Assembly (NCBI GenBank): GCA_022071965.1
Contig: JAJVIQ010000007.1
Coordinates: forward strand, 1 to 64,000
DNA: 64,000 nt
Source of the DNA: Gammaproteobacteria bacterium
GTDB taxonomy: Bacteria; Pseudomonadota; Gammaproteobacteria; JAJPIJ01
Direction of reading: 5' to 3'
Part shown: positions 8,170 through 15,275 of the stretch, piece after piece
Layout of the letters: each line of letters opens with the position of its first letter
Numbering within the stretch: position 1 is the first letter of the stretch
Made by a program: the position numbers and the translations under genes
Notes under the pieces: generated by a model
Told to the model about the DNA's origin: nothing
Seen by the model: the letters and a program-made list of their open reading frames with translations, nothing else
The model's database searches: none

Positions 8170-9293
8170 ACCGCGGGCTCGTGAATCCGTCGCGTGACCG
8201 CCGGGCGGACGCCGCCGCCGGCGCACCGGCGGCGCGCAAGGAGAGTCAGACCGCCGCGGGCGGGCCGCAGAAGTCAGCCTCCCCGCCCAAGGCGAAGCAC
8301 TTCGGCTTCCTGCTGCTGAAGGACTACTCGATGATCGCCATGTCCTCGGCGGTGGAGCCGCTGCGCATGGCGAACCTGCTGAGCGGCGAGGAGCGCTACC
8401 GCTGGACGCTGTACACGCTCGACGGCGCGCCGGTGCCGGCGAGCAACGGCATGGTCATCACGCCCGAGAGCGCGCTCGCGGGAACGCACGCCGATCTCGA
8501 CACGCTGTTCGTCTGCGGCGGGATCTGCGTGGAGAAGGCCTGGCAGGACGTGCTGCGTGAACCGCTGCACCGGCTGGCGCGGCGGCGTATCCCGCTGGGC
8601 GCGCTGTGCACGGGCACCTACGTGCTGGCGCGCGCCGGGCTGCTCGACGGCTATCGCTGCACGATTCATTGGGAGAACGCCTCCAGCCTGCGCGAGCTGT
8701 TCCCCTCCGCGCGCGTCTCGCAGGAGCTCTTCGAGATCGACCGCGATCGCTACACCTGCTCCGGCGGAACCGCACCGCTCGACATGATGCTGAACCTCAT
8801 CGCGCACGAGCACGGCCGCGATCTCGCGGTGGCGATCTCGGAGGAGTTCCTGTGCGAGCGGATACGCGGGCCGAGCGAGCGGCAGCGGGTGCCGCTGCGC
8901 GAACGCCTGGGGCGCATGCAGCCGATCCTGAGCGAGACCGTGGCGCTGATGGAGGCCAACGTCGAGGAGCCGCTCAGCATCGACGAGCTGGCCGCGCACG
9001 TGGGCATCTCGCGCCGGCAGCTGGAGCGGCTGTTCCGCAAGTACCTGAACACCGTTCCCACGCGCTACTACCTGGAGCTGCGGCTGCGACAGGCGCGGCA
9101 GTTGCTGCTGCAGACCAACATATCCGTGGGCAACATCGCCATCGCCTGCGGCTTCGCCTCCACGCAGCACTTCAGCACCTGCTATCGGGAATTCTTCGGG
9201 ATGTCGCCGCGCGCCCAGCGCGTACAGGTGTGGCCGTTGCCGCGAACGCCGTCGATCTCCGCCGCCGCGCCGGCGGCGGAGGCGAAGCTCTGA
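8166..9293 (+). CDS. GbdR-like AraC/GlxA-family regulator
   Basis: Second GlxA-branch AraC-type regulator in the locus (375 aa). A low-complexity N-terminus of about 40 residues precedes the DJ-1/PfpI-like domain (KAKHFGFLLLKDYSM to about residue 220, with LCTGTYVLARAG) and a C-terminal AraC HTH domain with GISRRQLERLF and the family signature FASTQHFSTCYREFFGMSP. In Pseudomonas, GbdR-type proteins sense glycine betaine or dimethylglycine and activate dgc and sox genes, and the position here at the end of soxBDAG fits that role. The ATG at 8166 overlaps the soxG stop, so translation is coupled; a longer reading frame from 7830 is only overlap with soxG. Effector identity is inference. Confidence 0.88.
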   Translation: MNRGLVNPSRDRRADAAAGAPAARKESQTAAGGPQKSASPPKAKHFGFLLLKDYSMIAMSSAVEPLRMANLLSGEERYRWTLYTLDGAPVPASNGMVITPESALAGTHADLDTLFVCGGICVEKAWQDVLREPLHRLARRRIPLGALCTGTYVLARAGLLDGYRCTIHWENASSLRELFPSARVSQELFEIDRDRYTCSGGTAPLDMMLNLIAHEHGRDLAVAISEEFLCERIRGPSERQRVPLRERLGRMQPILSETVALMEANVEEPLSIDELAAHVGISRRQLERLFRKYLNTVPTRYYLELRLRQARQLLLQTNISVGNIAIACGFASTQHFSTCYREFFGMSPRAQRVQVWPLPRTPSISAAAPAAEAKL

Positions 9294-9309
9294 CGTTGCG
9301 CCGGGTCGA

Positions 9310-9327
9310 GGACGGCGATCGCCGTCC
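9310..9327 (+). other. Perfect 18-bp palindrome after the regulator gene
   Basis: GGACGGCGATCGCCGTCC is fully self-complementary and begins 17 bases after the stop codon of the GbdR-like gene. It has no loop and no following T-run, so as a transcript it would be a poor terminator; it may be a protein-binding site. Confidence 0.5.
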
Positions 9328-9365
9328 CGTTGCGCGGGTATATGGAGGCCGGCAATTGCCGCCCT

Positions 9366-9400
9366 GACCCGCGGCCAGGCGTGGGTTTTTTGCCGCGGGT
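9366..9400 (+). terminator. Candidate terminator region before the pilin-like gene
   Basis: A 9-bp inverted repeat (ACCCGCGGC at 9367 and GCCGCGGGT at 9392) encloses a T6 run at 9386-9391. A smaller stem ending in GTGGG directly before the T6 run could form a Rho-independent terminator for the sox-regulator operon. The competing pairings make the assignment uncertain. Confidence 0.45.
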
Positions 9401-9430
9401 CCCGGTGTTCGCGCCCAACGCCGCAGCCGA

Positions 9431-9436
9431 TATAAT
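9431..9436 (+). promoter_or_regulatory. Consensus -10 element of the pilin-like gene
   Basis: A perfect TATAAT lies 11 bases before the ATG at 9448. The expected start of transcription is then within about 5 bases of the start codon, so the message would be nearly leaderless. The -35 region (around 9408) is weak. Confidence 0.5.
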
Positions 9437-9447
9437 CGCGCGCGTCC

Positions 9448-10326
9448 ATGCGCAACTCCCTCCCCCTGAGTGCCGCCCTGTTCGGCGTCCTCGTCGCCGC
9501 GGGCGCGTGGACCTGCGACACCCTCATCCAGCTCACCATGCCGGGGGATCCCTGCCACGACATCTTCATGTGGGTGACGGTGGCGATCTTCTCCGCCGTC
9601 TTCCTGCTGTGCATGGCCTACCTGGGCGTGCTGACCATACGGGTCGTGGAGGGCCGATGGGTGCGGGGCTTCAGGAGCAGCGGCTTCTCGCACGCGGTGG
9701 GCTGCGCGACGCTGTTCTTCACCGCGATCTCGCCGCTCATCGTGCTGACGGGGCCGAAGAGTGCAACCACTTACGGCGAGCGCGTCGCGGTCATCGAGGC
9801 GCTCGAGCACGTTGCGGCCGCGAAGAAGGCCATCGAGTCGTACTGGCGAGAGAACCGTCACTACCCCGCCGACCTCCTGCAGGAGGCGGGCGTGCGCAGG
9901 AAGCCGGACTCGCTGTCGACCGCGGTCGGCAGCATCGTCTCGACACAGGATGGCGCCATCACGCTCACCTTCGATGCGCCGCGCTACCCCAACCTGCACG
10001 GCAGGACGCTGGTCGTGAGACCCAGCCAGGAAAACGGAGAGTTCCGCTGGGACTGTCGCGGCGGCGACATTCCCGATCACACCCGCCCCGCGCAGTGCCG
10101 CAGCGAATCCTCCTGCCGCGTGTTCTCGCGCACGCAGGCGGCGCGCCACACGCGTCACCAGTTCTACTGGCCGACATTTGGTGCCGTACATTCCCTATCG
10201 AGTGGTCAATCGCTCGGGGGCGGAATCGCGGGGACGCGCTCGGCGGGGGTGACGCTGTCGGGTTCGTCGGCGAAGTCCTTGTCGCGCTTGAAAGCCGCCT
10301 TCACGATGGTGCCGTTGTCGTCGTAG
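9448..10326 (+). CDS. Membrane protein with C-terminal type IV pilin-like domain
   Basis: A 292-aa protein with three hydrophobic segments (about residues 7-30, 42-66 and 82-102) followed by a soluble domain resembling the C-terminal part of type IV pilins: AKKAIESYWRENRHYP, then the tail motif WDCRGGDIPDHTRPAQCR, with a cysteine pair able to form the pilin disulfide loop. There is no prepilin-type leader, so this is probably a membrane-tethered pilin-like protein rather than a fibre subunit; function unknown. Pilins normally end just after the second cysteine (about residue 218), but this frame continues for more than 70 residues of low-quality sequence and overlaps the 3' end of the convergent gene by 121 bases. 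A lost stop codon or frameshift is likely. The start follows a consensus -10 element with almost no leader. Confidence 0.65.
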   Translation: MRNSLPLSAALFGVLVAAGAWTCDTLIQLTMPGDPCHDIFMWVTVAIFSAVFLLCMAYLGVLTIRVVEGRWVRGFRSSGFSHAVGCATLFFTAISPLIVLTGPKSATTYGERVAVIEALEHVAAAKKAIESYWRENRHYPADLLQEAGVRRKPDSLSTAVGSIVSTQDGAITLTFDAPRYPNLHGRTLVVRPSQENGEFRWDCRGGDIPDHTRPAQCRSESSCRVFSRTQAARHTRHQFYWPTFGAVHSLSSGQSLGGGIAGTRSAGVTLSGSSAKSLSRLKAAFTMVPLSS

Positions 10327-10562
10327 AGGATCGCCTTCCAGCCGGAGGCGAAGGTGATCCGGGCCTTGCCGTCCTTCTCTTCCCAGGTGGCGCGATGACC
10401 CGGCTCCATGGTGCTTTCCGCCGCGCCGTCGGCGGACAGCGTGATGTAGTAAGGCATCCCTCTGGTGGACATGACCTTCCACACGCCCCGCCAGTCGGCG
10501 GCGCGGACCAGGCCCGGCATCGCGACGAGCAGCACGATGGCGACGAGGCTAGCCTTTCGCAT
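10206..10562 (-). CDS. Small secreted protein of unknown function
   Basis: A 118-aa protein with a clear signal peptide (MRKASLVAIVLLVAMPGLVRA, cleavage after ARA-type residues near 21), so it is probably periplasmic. The mature part contains GVWKVMSTRGMPYYITLSAD and FASGWKAILYDDNGT, suggesting a small beta-rich domain; I do not recognise the family. A GGAG-type ribosome binding site lies before the ATG at 10562. Its first 14 bases overlap the end of the DUF4177 gene, so the two are likely one transcript. Its 3' end overlaps the questionable tail of the convergent pilin-like frame. Confidence 0.75.
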   Translation of the reverse strand: MRKASLVAIVLLVAMPGLVRAADWRGVWKVMSTRGMPYYITLSADGAAESTMEPGHRATWEEKDGKARITFASGWKAILYDDNGTIVKAAFKRDKDFADEPDSVTPAERVPAIPPPSD

Positions 10563-10767
10563 CGCGCTCCATCACCACGAGGAAGGCCTCGCGCGCCCAC
10601 AGCAGCAGCGCGCGCCGGCTCTCACGCTCCATGGTCACCACGCGCCAGCCGTTGCGCGCGTGCCGGTTGAGGAAATCCGCGAAACGCTCCGGATCGACCT
10701 TGGACTGGCCGAGGAACATCGATCCGAGCAGGCCCTCCTGGTAGATGAGCACCTGGTACTCTTTCAT
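10549..10767 (-). CDS. DUF4177-type small protein
   Basis: A 72-aa protein matching the DUF4177 pattern: MKEYQVLIYQEG at the start, a central NRHARNGWRVVTME block and a basic-hydrophobic end. Members are small soluble proteins of unknown function, sometimes linked to membranes. The ATG at 10767 is preceded by AAGGAG at 6-base spacing; an extra upstream TTG codon is unlikely to be the start. It precedes and overlaps the secreted-protein gene by 14 bases, implying co-transcription. No function can be assigned. Confidence 0.8.
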   Translation of the reverse strand: MKEYQVLIYQEGLLGSMFLGQSKVDPERFADFLNRHARNGWRVVTMERESRRALLLWAREAFLVVMERDAKG

Positions 10768-10874
10768 CAATGGCTCCTTCGATCATGCATCACGAATAGC
10801 GGGCTCGTCTGCTGCCACGTCGGCACGAGCCTCGCGGCGCCCCGTGACGTCAATGCCCCTCCCGGGAGAATCGA

Positions 10875-10892
10875 TTCCGGCCTGCGCCGGAA
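10875..10892. repeat. REP-like palindrome
   Basis: TTCCGGC-CTGC-GCCGGAA sits in the 176-bp gap between metA and the DUF4177 gene. Its form resembles the widespread extragenic palindromes of the type ATTCCCGCCTGCGCGGGAATGACG found in many proteobacteria. Only one convincing copy was found in this window. Confidence 0.5.
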
Positions 10893-10946
10893 GGACGGCG
10901 GTGGGGAGATCTATCGCCCTGCGCGTGACCGGCATGCCGGCGAGCG

Positions 10947-12017
10947 CTAACGCCAGTCGCCGAGCGGGCGCCCGGGATCGACGTTCGCGGCAAACGGCTT
11001 GCGCCGGTCGATGTCCGTCAGCTGGTAGACCTTGCCCACCCAGTTGTTGATGACCGCCTCGCCGGTGTCGTGCCAGGTGTTGTCCAGGTGCGGGATGACG
11101 ATCGCCTCCGGCATCTCCGGCATGGCCGCGCCGCTCGCGCGCGCCGCGCGCACCCGCCCGGCGTGCTCCTCGAGGATCGCCTTCGCCTGCGGCCGGAAGT
11201 AGTTCTCCGGGAACGGCGGGTACTCGTCGACCTCCCCGTGCGCGTAGCGCATGACCTCGCGCTTGTACTCCTTCAGCAGGCTGATCGTGTCGTACTCGGG
11301 GTGCGCCTGGAAGAAGACGATGCGGAAGCCGTCCTCGCTCACCGCCAGGTGCACGCCCGCCTCCTCGCTCTCCGCCAGTACGTGCAGGCCCGCGGCCTCG
11401 AACTGCGCGCGATCGATCTGGTTGAAGCGGGAGTGCGGCACGTCGAAGCGGGTGTTGCCGCCGACGACCAGCGGGTGCCGCGCATCCACGACGCGGTGCG
11501 AGTACACGCCCCAGCGCTTCGCCGGCAGCCGGTGCCGCGTCTGGCCGTAGCGGAACTGCAGCACCGCGTGCGTGGCGAGACACGAGCACAGGGTCGAGGT
11601 CACGTTGTCGTAGGCCCAGTCGACCACCTCCTTCAGCGGCAGCCAGAACGGCTCCCGCGTGAGATCCGGCTGCGTGACGTTGGCGCCGGTGACGATGAGC
11701 GCGTCCAGCCCCTGCTCGCGGATCTCCTCGAAGGTGTCGTAGTACCTCTCGATGTGCCCCCGCGCCTCCTCGCCGCGCTCCAGCCCGCCCAGCGTGAAAG
11801 GGTGCATGTGGAACTGCGCGATCTGGTTGCTCTCGTTGACCAGGCGGAAGAACTGCCGCTCGGTGGCCTGCAGCGCCTTGTCCGGCATCATGTTGAGGAG
11901 CCCGATGTGCAGCTCGCGGATGTCCTGGCGCACCGCCACCTCGAGCGGGATGATGGTAGCCCCCTCCCTGCGGAGATCGTTGAAGGCGGGCAGCGCGGTG
12001 TTGGCGACGATGGGCAT
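10947..12017 (-). CDS. metA: Homoserine O-acyltransferase, MetA family
   Basis: First committed enzyme of methionine synthesis: transfers an acyl group (succinyl or acetyl) from CoA to homoserine. The 356-aa protein has the MetA class-I amidotransferase-like fold; the nucleophile is Cys146 in STLCSCLATH and the His/Glu pair is His239/Glu241 in QAHPEYD. It is the form seen in several gammaproteobacteria, with the N-terminus MPIVANTALP and a C-terminal extension beyond the E. coli enzyme. Acyl-donor choice cannot be read from the motif because the specificity loop (VTGANVTQPDL) differs from both well-studied types. A GGGAG ribosome binding site precedes the ATG. The upstream ATPase gene ends 10 bases before, so the two are probably co-transcribed. 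Confidence 0.92.
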   Translation of the reverse strand: MPIVANTALPAFNDLRREGATIIPLEVAVRQDIRELHIGLLNMMPDKALQATERQFFRLVNESNQIAQFHMHPFTLGGLERGEEARGHIERYYDTFEEIREQGLDALIVTGANVTQPDLTREPFWLPLKEVVDWAYDNVTSTLCSCLATHAVLQFRYGQTRHRLPAKRWGVYSHRVVDARHPLVVGGNTRFDVPHSRFNQIDRAQFEAAGLHVLAESEEAGVHLAVSEDGFRIVFFQAHPEYDTISLLKEYKREVMRYAHGEVDEYPPFPENYFRPQAKAILEEHAGRVRAARASGAAMPEMPEAIVIPHLDNTWHDTGEAVINNWVGKVYQLTDIDRRKPFAANVDPGRPLGDWR

Positions 12018-12027
12018 GTACGCTCCC

Positions 12028-12873
12028 TCAGGCGGCTCTCTCCAGCACGGATTCCACCAGCGCCAGGAAGTCGGGCTCGTCGCGCACCGCCCACAGCTCG
12101 TCGGTGGTGACCGTGTAGCCGTGCTCGCGCGCGATCCGCTCGTAGCGCGGGATCCGCGAATAGAACAGCCGGGGGAACGTCCAGCGGACGAAGTCGTCCG
12201 GATCGATGAGCGCCACGTACTCGAGTGCGCGCTCCGCCATGTAGGCCCCGAGCTGCTCGTCCAGGAACGTCTCGCGATAATAGAGGGGCTTTGGATCCTC
12301 CTGCGCGCGCCGGATCAGCTCCTGCTCGTCGCGATCGGTGGCCTTGATGTAGAGGATGAGCGTGTGATCGCTCAGGACCTGCATCACCTCCGCATCGTCG
12401 AGCTCGCACAGACTGCCGCCGGCGTCGTTGATGAAATGATCGTAGCCGTAGATGTCGTGCGCACGCCGGATGAACTCCGGCACGTCTCTCATCGCCGCCA
12501 GCTCGGCGCCGTGATGAAGTGCCTGCCGGCACTTGAACTCGGGCAGCGACAGCCCGCCCAGCTCCGGGTTGCCGAGCTTGCCGAGAAAGGTCGACACGGG
12601 TTTCAGGTTGTCGACGGTGATGTTGTTCTCGATGCGGATGGAGTCCGAGCGCAGCAGGTCGTGCAGCAGCGGAATGTGCATGATCTGGCGCTTGATGTTG
12701 TCGAGGATGGGCTCGTCCAGGTAGCGCGTGCCGATGCGGTAGTCCCCGGAGTAGTGAAACCAGTGCGCCCGCCGCAGCCGGTTGGCGAGCCGTGTCTTGC
12801 CCACGCCGGACATGCCGAGCAGGGAGATGCTCTTGTGCGGCCAGGCGCGGAACTGTCGGGCGGTGAGTCTCAC
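12028..12873 (-). CDS. P-loop ATPase/kinase-like protein linked to metA
   Basis: A 281-aa soluble protein with a Walker A motif GMSGVGKT at about residues 20-27 and a shikimate/nucleoside-kinase-like N-terminus. The rest has no motif I recognise beyond YSGDYRIGTRYLDEP and HFINDAGGS, which could be substrate-binding and Walker B-like regions. It lies directly upstream of metA with a 10-base gap. I recall the same pairing in other gammaproteobacteria, suggesting a link to methionine or threonine/homoserine metabolism, but no activity is known to me. The start is the ATG at 12873. Confidence 0.75.
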   Translation of the reverse strand: MRLTARQFRAWPHKSISLLGMSGVGKTRLANRLRRAHWFHYSGDYRIGTRYLDEPILDNIKRQIMHIPLLHDLLRSDSIRIENNITVDNLKPVSTFLGKLGNPELGGLSLPEFKCRQALHHGAELAAMRDVPEFIRRAHDIYGYDHFINDAGGSLCELDDAEVMQVLSDHTLILYIKATDRDEQELIRRAQEDPKPLYYRETFLDEQLGAYMAERALEYVALIDPDDFVRWTFPRLFYSRIPRYERIAREHGYTVTTDELWAVRDEPDFLALVESVLERAA

Positions 12874-12916
12874 GGGTGCGGTCCGGTGTCGGCCTTACGG
12901 CCGGATATGGTAGCGA

Positions 12917-13951
12917 TTAGCCCGCACCTTGGCATCCGGCCGGTTCCAGGCGCAGGTGCTCGGCCAGAAACGCGGGGACGCGCCCCTCCAGCCAGTAGCG
13001 CGGGCGCCAGGGCACCGCGCCGGCGACGAAGCCCACGTGCCCGCCACGGTCGCTCACCTCCAGGCGCACCGGCGGGGCGAGCTCGGCGGCCCCGGGGATC
13101 ACGGCGGGGGTCATGAACGGGTCGTCGCGCGCCTGGAGGATGAGCGTCGGTACCGCGATCCCCTTCAGGTACTGCCGCGAGCTCGCGCGCCCGTAGTATT
13201 CCGCCGCATCGCTGAAGCCGTGCAGCGGCGCGGTCACACGGTCGTCGAACTCCCGGAAGCTCCGGATCGCCGCGACACCTTCCAGCGGGATCGGGCTCTG
13301 CATGCGCGCGAACTTCTGCGCCACCTTCTGGGCCAGGCTGCCGACCAGAAGCCTCTGGTAGAGGCGCGAGAAGCCGCGATCGAGCCGATCGGCGCTGTCG
13401 TGCAGGAGAAAGGGCACGCTCACGGCCACCGCCGCGTCCAGCCCGGCGGCCGCGCCGCGCTCGCCGAGGTACTTCAGCAGCACGTTGCCGCCGAGCGAGT
13501 AGCCGATCGCCGCCCGCGGCGCCCGCGGCCAGCGCCCGCGCAGCAGCGTCAGGACGTGGGCGACGTCGCCGGTCTCCCCGGAATGGTAGCTGCGCGGCAG
13601 GCGATTGAGCTCGCCGCTGCAGCCGCGGAAGTGCATCACCACGCCGCGCCAGCCGCGCGCCGCGACGGCCGCGAGCATGCCCTGCGCATAGGGAGATGCC
13701 GAGCTGCCCTCCAGCCCGTGCAGCACGGTCACCAGCGGGGTGCCGGCTGCGCCGTACGCGTCGCGCCCCGCCGGCTCGGGCCCGTCGATCGGGCGCGCCC
13801 AGTCGAGATCGAGGAAGTCGCCGTCGGGGAGCTCCACGCGCTCGCGCCGCAGTGCCACCAGCGGCCTGCGCCGCGCGAAGCGCTGCCAGAGCGTCTGCAG
13901 GTGGGGATTGCGCAGCCACCACGGCGCGCGGAATTCGCTGCCGGCGATCAT
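12917..13951 (-). CDS. YheT-family alpha/beta hydrolase
   Basis: Alpha/beta hydrolase of the YheT (UPF0017) group, 344 aa. The family entry signature FRAPWWLRNPHLQTLW is at the N-terminus, the serine nucleophile elbow is GYSLGGN, and the acid and histidine of the triad fit ARDDPF and GGHVGF. Proteins of this group are putative esterases or acyltransferases with poorly known substrates. I place the start at the ATG at 13951, where similarity begins; an upstream start at 13987 would add 12 residues. It is on the same strand as the metA pair but separated by 43 bases. Confidence 0.88.
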   Translation of the reverse strand: MIAGSEFRAPWWLRNPHLQTLWQRFARRRPLVALRRERVELPDGDFLDLDWARPIDGPEPAGRDAYGAAGTPLVTVLHGLEGSSASPYAQGMLAAVAARGWRGVVMHFRGCSGELNRLPRSYHSGETGDVAHVLTLLRGRWPRAPRAAIGYSLGGNVLLKYLGERGAAAGLDAAVAVSVPFLLHDSADRLDRGFSRLYQRLLVGSLAQKVAQKFARMQSPIPLEGVAAIRSFREFDDRVTAPLHGFSDAAEYYGRASSRQYLKGIAVPTLILQARDDPFMTPAVIPGAAELAPPVRLEVSDRGGHVGFVAGAVPWRPRYWLEGRVPAFLAEHLRLEPAGCQGAG

Positions 13952-14011
13952 GGCGCTATTGAGCACCGGCCGGGCGCCGGCGCGCAAGCGCCGGGGCGTC
14001 GCGAGGCGGGC

Positions 14012-15205
14012 TTAAGGCCTGCGGTCGGCGCGCGGGGCGATGAGCATCGGCGCGTAGACGGCGAAATAGATGATGAACGCCGCGGCCCACAGCGCGCCAG
14101 CTACGTGGGTGAGCGCCTGCACCGGGTGCAGCGCGGCGGCGAACGGCGTGCACAGCCGGATCACCGTAGCGAGCGTGATCAATACATAGGCGGCGGTGAT
14201 GGCCGGGCTGACCTGCAATGGCCGGCCGGTGTGGCCGAGGGCCACGCGCGACATCATGCCCAGCGTCAGCGTGCCGATCGCGCCCGCGGTCAGCCCGTGC
14301 AGCGCGTCCTGCCAGCGCACCATCTCCGTCAACAGCGCAAATCCCTTGAACGCGAAGCCGACGGCGATCCAGGCGTAGCCCAGGTGCAGCACCCAGAGGA
14401 TCGGGTGCCGCACGGTGTGCAGCGACTGCCAGCCGCGCATGCGCAGCGCCACCAGCACCGCCGCGGCCGCCGCCGCCAGTCCCTGCGCCAGGCGCGCCTG
14501 CGGCAGCAGTTCGAGCAGCAGCACGGCGATCGCCGCGTACAGCGCCGCCTTGTCGGTCCAGTTGGGCCGGCGCGACGGGGTGCCCAGGGCATTGGTCGTG
14601 AAGCCGGGGATGACGCGCCCGCCGATCACGATCATCAGCAGCGTCACCAGGCCCACGGCCACCTTGATCCCGATCTCCGCGCCGGCGGGGAAATACCCCA
14701 TCGCGGCGGCATGGATCGCCAGGTTCGCCAGCGCGAAGATCAGCAGCACGACCGGAAAGCCGAAATTGCGGCGGTTGTTGGCGGCCACGAGCGCCGGGGC
14801 GATGGCGAGGATGACGGCCGGGAAGAAGGCGACGTCGACCGCCGCGACCAGCCAGGCCGGCAGCAGCGCGCCGAAGCAGACGGCGAGACGCCCGGCGATC
14901 CACAGCGTGACGAGCGCGACGAGTCGGCCGCCTTTCACCGCCGGGATGCCGGTCCAGTTGGGCACCGCGGTCAGCAGGAAGCCGCCGATCACTGCCGCGG
15001 TGAAGCCGAAGAGCATCTCGTGACCATGCCAGATCGGCGGCGCCAGCCGCGTGGGTACGCCGAGGTCGCCGGCAAAGTAAAACCCCCACATCGGCAGCAG
15101 CAGACCGGCGGCCAGGGCCGCGAGCAGGAAGAACGGCCGGAAGCCGAGGCTCCAGAGCGGATGCAGCGCGGTCGGGCGGTGGAGGGTATCGGTCATGGTC
15201 AGCAT
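14012..15205 (-). CDS. nnrS: NnrS family integral membrane protein
   Basis: Haem- and copper-containing inner membrane protein of the NnrS family, associated with nitric oxide exposure and denitrification; it protects metabolism against NO, with the biochemical activity still unclear. The 397-aa sequence shows about 12 hydrophobic segments, the family entry LWSLGFRPFFLLAALAAG, IWHGHEMLFGF with candidate haem-ligand histidines, and GMMSRVALGHTGR near the C-terminus. Start at 15205 has a weak GAG ribosome binding site; 15196 is an alternative. An FNR/Dnr-like dyad lies upstream with its centre 41.5 bases from the 15205 ATG, supporting control by low oxygen or NO. Confidence 0.93.
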   Translation of the reverse strand: MLTMTDTLHRPTALHPLWSLGFRPFFLLAALAAGLLLPMWGFYFAGDLGVPTRLAPPIWHGHEMLFGFTAAVIGGFLLTAVPNWTGIPAVKGGRLVALVTLWIAGRLAVCFGALLPAWLVAAVDVAFFPAVILAIAPALVAANNRRNFGFPVVLLIFALANLAIHAAAMGYFPAGAEIGIKVAVGLVTLLMIVIGGRVIPGFTTNALGTPSRRPNWTDKAALYAAIAVLLLELLPQARLAQGLAAAAAAVLVALRMRGWQSLHTVRHPILWVLHLGYAWIAVGFAFKGFALLTEMVRWQDALHGLTAGAIGTLTLGMMSRVALGHTGRPLQVSPAITAAYVLITLATVIRLCTPFAAALHPVQALTHVAGALWAAAFIIYFAVYAPMLIAPRADRRP

Positions 15206-15239
15206 GCACTCACGCTAGCGTCGCCGCCGCCAGCGCACC

Positions 15240-15253
15240 TTGAGGAATGTCAA
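15240..15253 (-). promoter_or_regulatory. FNR/Dnr-like binding site upstream of nnrS
   Basis: On the minus strand this reads TTGACATTCCTCAA, which fits the outer half-sites of the FNR/Dnr/NNR consensus TTGA-N6-TCAA exactly; the two inner positions deviate. It is the only such dyad I noticed near a gene whose homologues are known NO-responsive targets. Confidence 0.6.
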
Positions 15254-15275
15254 GGCGCCGCGGCAGTCCCCGTCG

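Noticed and set aside
2935-9293. That soxBDAG here belongs to the N-methylglutamate pathway
   Set aside because: The delta subunit keeps all zinc ligands, and the neighbours are DgcA-like and GbdR-like genes rather than mgsABC, so sarcosine oxidase is the better reading.
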